Part shown: positions 61,053 to 64,000 of the stretch, in pieces
How positions within the stretch are numbered: the first letter of the stretch is position 1
How the letters are laid out: each line of letters begins with the position of its first letter
From: Pogonophryne albipinna
Lineage: Eukaryota; Chordata; Actinopteri; Perciformes; Artedidraconidae
DNA: 64,000 nucleotides
Reading direction: 5' to 3'
Assembly (NCBI GenBank): GCA_028583405.1
Contig: CM053258.1
Location: 5,957,436-6,021,435 of the forward strand
The notes under the pieces: generated by a model
The model's database searches: none
Seen by the model: the letters and a program-made list of their open reading frames with translations, nothing else
What the model was told of the DNA's origin: nothing
Made by a program: the position numbers and the translations under genes

Positions 61053-61054
61053 TA

Positions 61055-62124
61055 TTAGCAATTCTGTTGCATAACCAAATACCTCTACTACCACAGCTTT
61101 AGTGCAGTCCCACCTGAACAGTTTAATGTATGATTGTGTATTATATGTATTCCAGAAATTGTGTGACATTTCAGATATTATAGAATGATGAAAACGTTTG
61201 TATTTTGCATAAAAAATGCTGCACAATTGACTTTCCCACGAGGAATGGTATGAATATCCTGTCCCATTATTTTAATATATACATTACATATTCAAACATA
61301 TTGTTAATAAGTCAACCCCGTGGTAAGTATATTCCAAGTTGACCATGTTGTAGCTTTTCCTTAACTGATGAGAAACTACTTATCAAAACATTTAAGTATC
61401 ATTTCTTTCCATATTTGAGATTTAGAACATCCCTCCCTTCTTTTAATGCTGTATGTTGTGTCAAATTTCGATTTCATGAAATGACAGTTCTTGTCATTTT
61501 CTTCCTGTTACTTATTATTTCATAGCTGCATCAAGCACATTTCCCAAGAGAAACCTAGAGTATATAAATGTTGGAACTCAATTCATTTTAAGTTATACTT
61601 CAGACGGAAATTAGCTTTTTCTCATTCCACGTGTGACTGCCTCTCTATTATGCAGTCCGTCCAGGCTAAAGTAACTTCATATATTTCGTTTAACCAAAAA
61701 GCACTCTTCCATAATGCCTCAGATATTATTCACACAATATCAACATATCAGCTCTGCTGGACGACAGCATAGCAGAGACAGAGCGATCCAGACTGCAGCG
61801 GATGAATCTATATTTGAATCAGTCCACTCAGCCACAACCTCAGTCAATAATAAACCCTCATATTATTCAAGTGATATTAAAATTACCAACATAAAAAGTG
61901 GGATAGAGAGAATGAGAGGAAGGGGCTGGATTCTGTCCAGACTGTCTCTTACACTCCACTATGTGATCATATTTGGGTTATTACTGACAGTGTCAACATC
62001 AGTTTCAAGATATATTGAGAATGGAAAGACGTTTATATCAGAAATAAGATCTCAATATCAATCCTTGAATAAAAGAAGACAATTTGGCTTGAGCAATTTC
62101 TTAAGGAGCTCTAATAAGTTAATT
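61055..62124. other. Intron sequence, copy of 6219-7290
   Basis: No feature beyond those already excluded in copy 1. Confidence 0.5.
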
Positions 62125-62390
62125 GTCAGGTTCATATTTATATTTTGTGCCTCTACTGTGACATGTCTCCATGCTTTAATGTTCAAAAAGGTCTTTATTT
62201 TTCTCATACTGCCTGTTTTCACCCTCTGTCTGAAACCAGAGCCCAGTCTGCTCTGATTGGTTAGCTGGTCGGCTCTGTTGTGATTGGTCAACCACTTAAA
62301 GATGTCCCGCCCCGTAGCATATCACGTACAATGTGTTGGAAGTTAGCCAATAGAAGTGCAAGTGTTTCCTAGCGATGTCAAACAAATCAG
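62125..62390 (+). repeat. Partial TTAA-type MITE, copy of 7291-7560
   Basis: Same truncated piece with single-base differences such as GCTGGTCGG against GCTGGCCGG. Confidence 0.75.
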
Positions 62391-62844
62391 ACATAGACAT
62401 TGAATACATTGCTGACCTTATTATCTGTTTCTGTTATTTATAAGTATTTGTTTTCATTCATGAAGAGTAAAGATATCATATTCTTATAAAGCTTGATTAA
62501 CAGAAAATAGTAAACCATTTCACATGTTCAGGCCTTTCTTTTTAACCTTTCCTTTCTTTCTAACTAACTCAGTCCTCTGTGACCGGATGAATTCAAAATG
62601 TACACAAAAGTTTTAAAGAGCATTAAGAAAATCCTTCCACATGTCCATCCTTTAAGAGTAGAGTCCTCTTGATGTTATTTTACTTTCTGTTAGTTTATCA
62701 GTGCTTTCATCTTATCTCAGTTCTTGAAATATTTTTACTTCATTATACTAGTGCAGATCTTTACTGCAGTATTTAACAACCAGTCAATAGTCGTCCAATC
62801 ACACAAAAAGTTCTGCTCTCAAAGATAAATATCACAAAATAGGC
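62391..62844. other. Intron sequence, copy of 7561-8011
   Basis: No feature seen. Confidence 0.5.
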
Positions 62845-62984
62845 TGTGTGTGTGTGTGTGTCCTCTAACCTCCATGTAATCCACCTAGTGTGAGTTTGTG
62901 TGTGTTTGGTATGTGAAGGCATGTGTACTGTGTTTATATAGTGTGTGTGTGTGTGTGTGTGTGTATAGGGTGTCTACTAGATAT

Positions 62985-63019
<35 letters not shown>
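62845..63019. repeat. Interrupted (GT)n tracts, copy 2
   Basis: Counterpart of 8012-8197; the middle tract is shorter and the last is a pure GT run. Confidence 0.9.
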
Positions 63020-63022
<3 letters not shown>

Positions 63023-63610
63023 ACTCCACTCAGTATAATCTCACGATTCAGTGGTTCAGAGAAAATCTCCCACTTTCCAATAAACTCTATTTTTCCTGTC
63101 TTTCTCTGCCTGTCCAGCTCCCCCTCTCCCTCTGTCAACAATAAATGAAGTGAATGTTTGTCATTCAAATGAAGCCTCTTGCCACACTCCATCACAAAAC
63201 ACCACGGTTACCACGGAAACGGCAGTTAACCGCCGTTGGCAACTGTTTCTGAGATGAAGGGCCTTGCTTTATTAAAAAACGCGTTGCTACTCACCGATCG
63301 AATAACTTACTGACATGGTGTGTGAGGGTGTGTGTCGCACTTATGTACGTCTGTTTCTGACTTACAGCTGGTATCTGTAATATTCACCCTCTGGTTTTAT
63401 CTTGATGTTTCGAAGCCATCAGATCCATAAGCCAGGCTACAATAAGGCCTACTGACTTTGGCGGTCACCTGACTTTTTCTCAAGCATTCCCAGATTTTTT
63501 GAGTTGCACACAAACGTGAAATGTCTACCAGATGGATTAAAACTACTTTTTTTTTTAAAGACATACATGGATTGTTGATCTCCTGAGTTTTCCTTTTGCA
63601 CCACCATGAT
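63020..63610. other. Intron sequence, copy of 8198-8787
   Basis: No feature seen. Confidence 0.5.
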
Positions 63611-63870
63611 ATTAATAATAATAATAATAATAATGCATTACATTTTTTATTAGAGCGCTTTTACAGGTGCTCAAAGCGCTTTACAAGTATATTAGACATG
63701 TAAGAGTCATTACTGCGGACATTACCCACAGGAGCAAATGCGGGTAAAGTGTCTTGCCCAAGGACACAACGGCCTGATGCAGTGGCGGCCGAGGCGGGAT
63801 TTGAACTGGAGTTCACCAACGCCCCTTGAACTGATGACCAACGCTCTAACCACTGCGCCAAAACCGCCCG
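63611..63870 (-). mobile_element. tRNA-derived SINE (copy 2)
   Basis: Same A box, body and (ATT)n tail as 8788-9054. It lacks the 9-bp repeat, and the B box carries a TTTGAAT variant in place of TTCGAAT. Confidence 0.85.
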
Positions 63871-64000
63871 AAATGTGTGCTTTTGAGTGAAAACTCTGCA
63901 ACAATTATCTTGATTTCCATGACATTTGCTATAGACATTCATGTTGACTGCAGGATCAATACAAAATAACTTTGTTCTACTTTTTTCCATCACCTTATAT

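Larger units (their letters stand above)
54840..64000. repeat. Duplicated unit, copy 2 (runs off the window's right edge)
   Basis: Second occurrence of 1-9186, offset 54839 at the left end, drifting to about 54815 at the right through small indels. Confidence 0.95.

Overview
The window is a stretch of vertebrate, almost certainly teleost fish, genomic DNA. It is eukaryotic, intron-rich and dense in (CA)n/(TG)n microsatellites. Its mobile elements are ones typical of fish: Tc1, PIF-Harbinger, hAT and TTAA-type MITEs, an L2/CR1-clade LINE, DIRS and Gypsy retroelements, and a tRNA-derived SINE. No bacterial-style operons, CRISPR array or RNA gene was found.

Only one host gene is supported. It is a laminin alpha gene on the minus strand that matches laminin alpha-2 (LAMA2) best. 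I placed 21 exon copies by splice sites, reading phase and similarity to human LAMA2 as I remember it. The left part (28958 down to 177) carries laminin-EGF (LE) exons followed by three exons of the second laminin IV domain. The right part (55891 down to 41993) carries the same three laminin IV exons again, then the LE exons that follow them and the first two coiled-coil exons. Laminin alpha-2 is a secreted basement-membrane chain. The LE repeats form the short-arm rods, the laminin IV domain interrupts them, and the coiled coil joins the beta and gamma chains.

The exon order is therefore not that of one gene: on the minus strand, laminin IV to coiled coil comes first and LE to laminin IV comes second. 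Positions 1 to about 9186 and 54840 to 64000 are near-identical copies (laminin IV exons, LINE, Harbinger-like element, Tc1, SINE) spaced about 54.84 kb apart. The two halves are separated by exactly 1000 N (40501-41500). The simplest reading is two overlapping haplotype contigs placed in tandem by a scaffolder. A real partial tandem duplication cannot be excluded from sequence alone. Splice phases run unbroken if the left-half laminin IV exons are joined to the right-half exon at 54415-54532.

Layout, left to right: 1-9186 duplicated unit; 9187-29000 introns and LE exons with large simple-sequence arrays (CAGA array 11966-12929, CT tract 13478-13616, CA tract 27780-28002); 30497-33785 internally deleted DIRS-like element with inverted terminal repeats and a circle-junction region; 34201-35011 hAT pieces; 35182-38160 5'-truncated Gypsy element; 38928-40500 MITEs; 40501-41500 gap; 41501-54840 coiled-coil and LE exons, an 862-bp hAT element and two long CA tracts, one touching a splice donor; 54840-64000 second copy of the duplicated unit.

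I found no new multi-gene system. The points most worth a second look are the permuted duplication, frameshifts in two LE exons of the left contig, an apparent extra LE exon, the LE exon flanked by unstable repeats with an echo of its own tail, and the legible DIRS circle junction.
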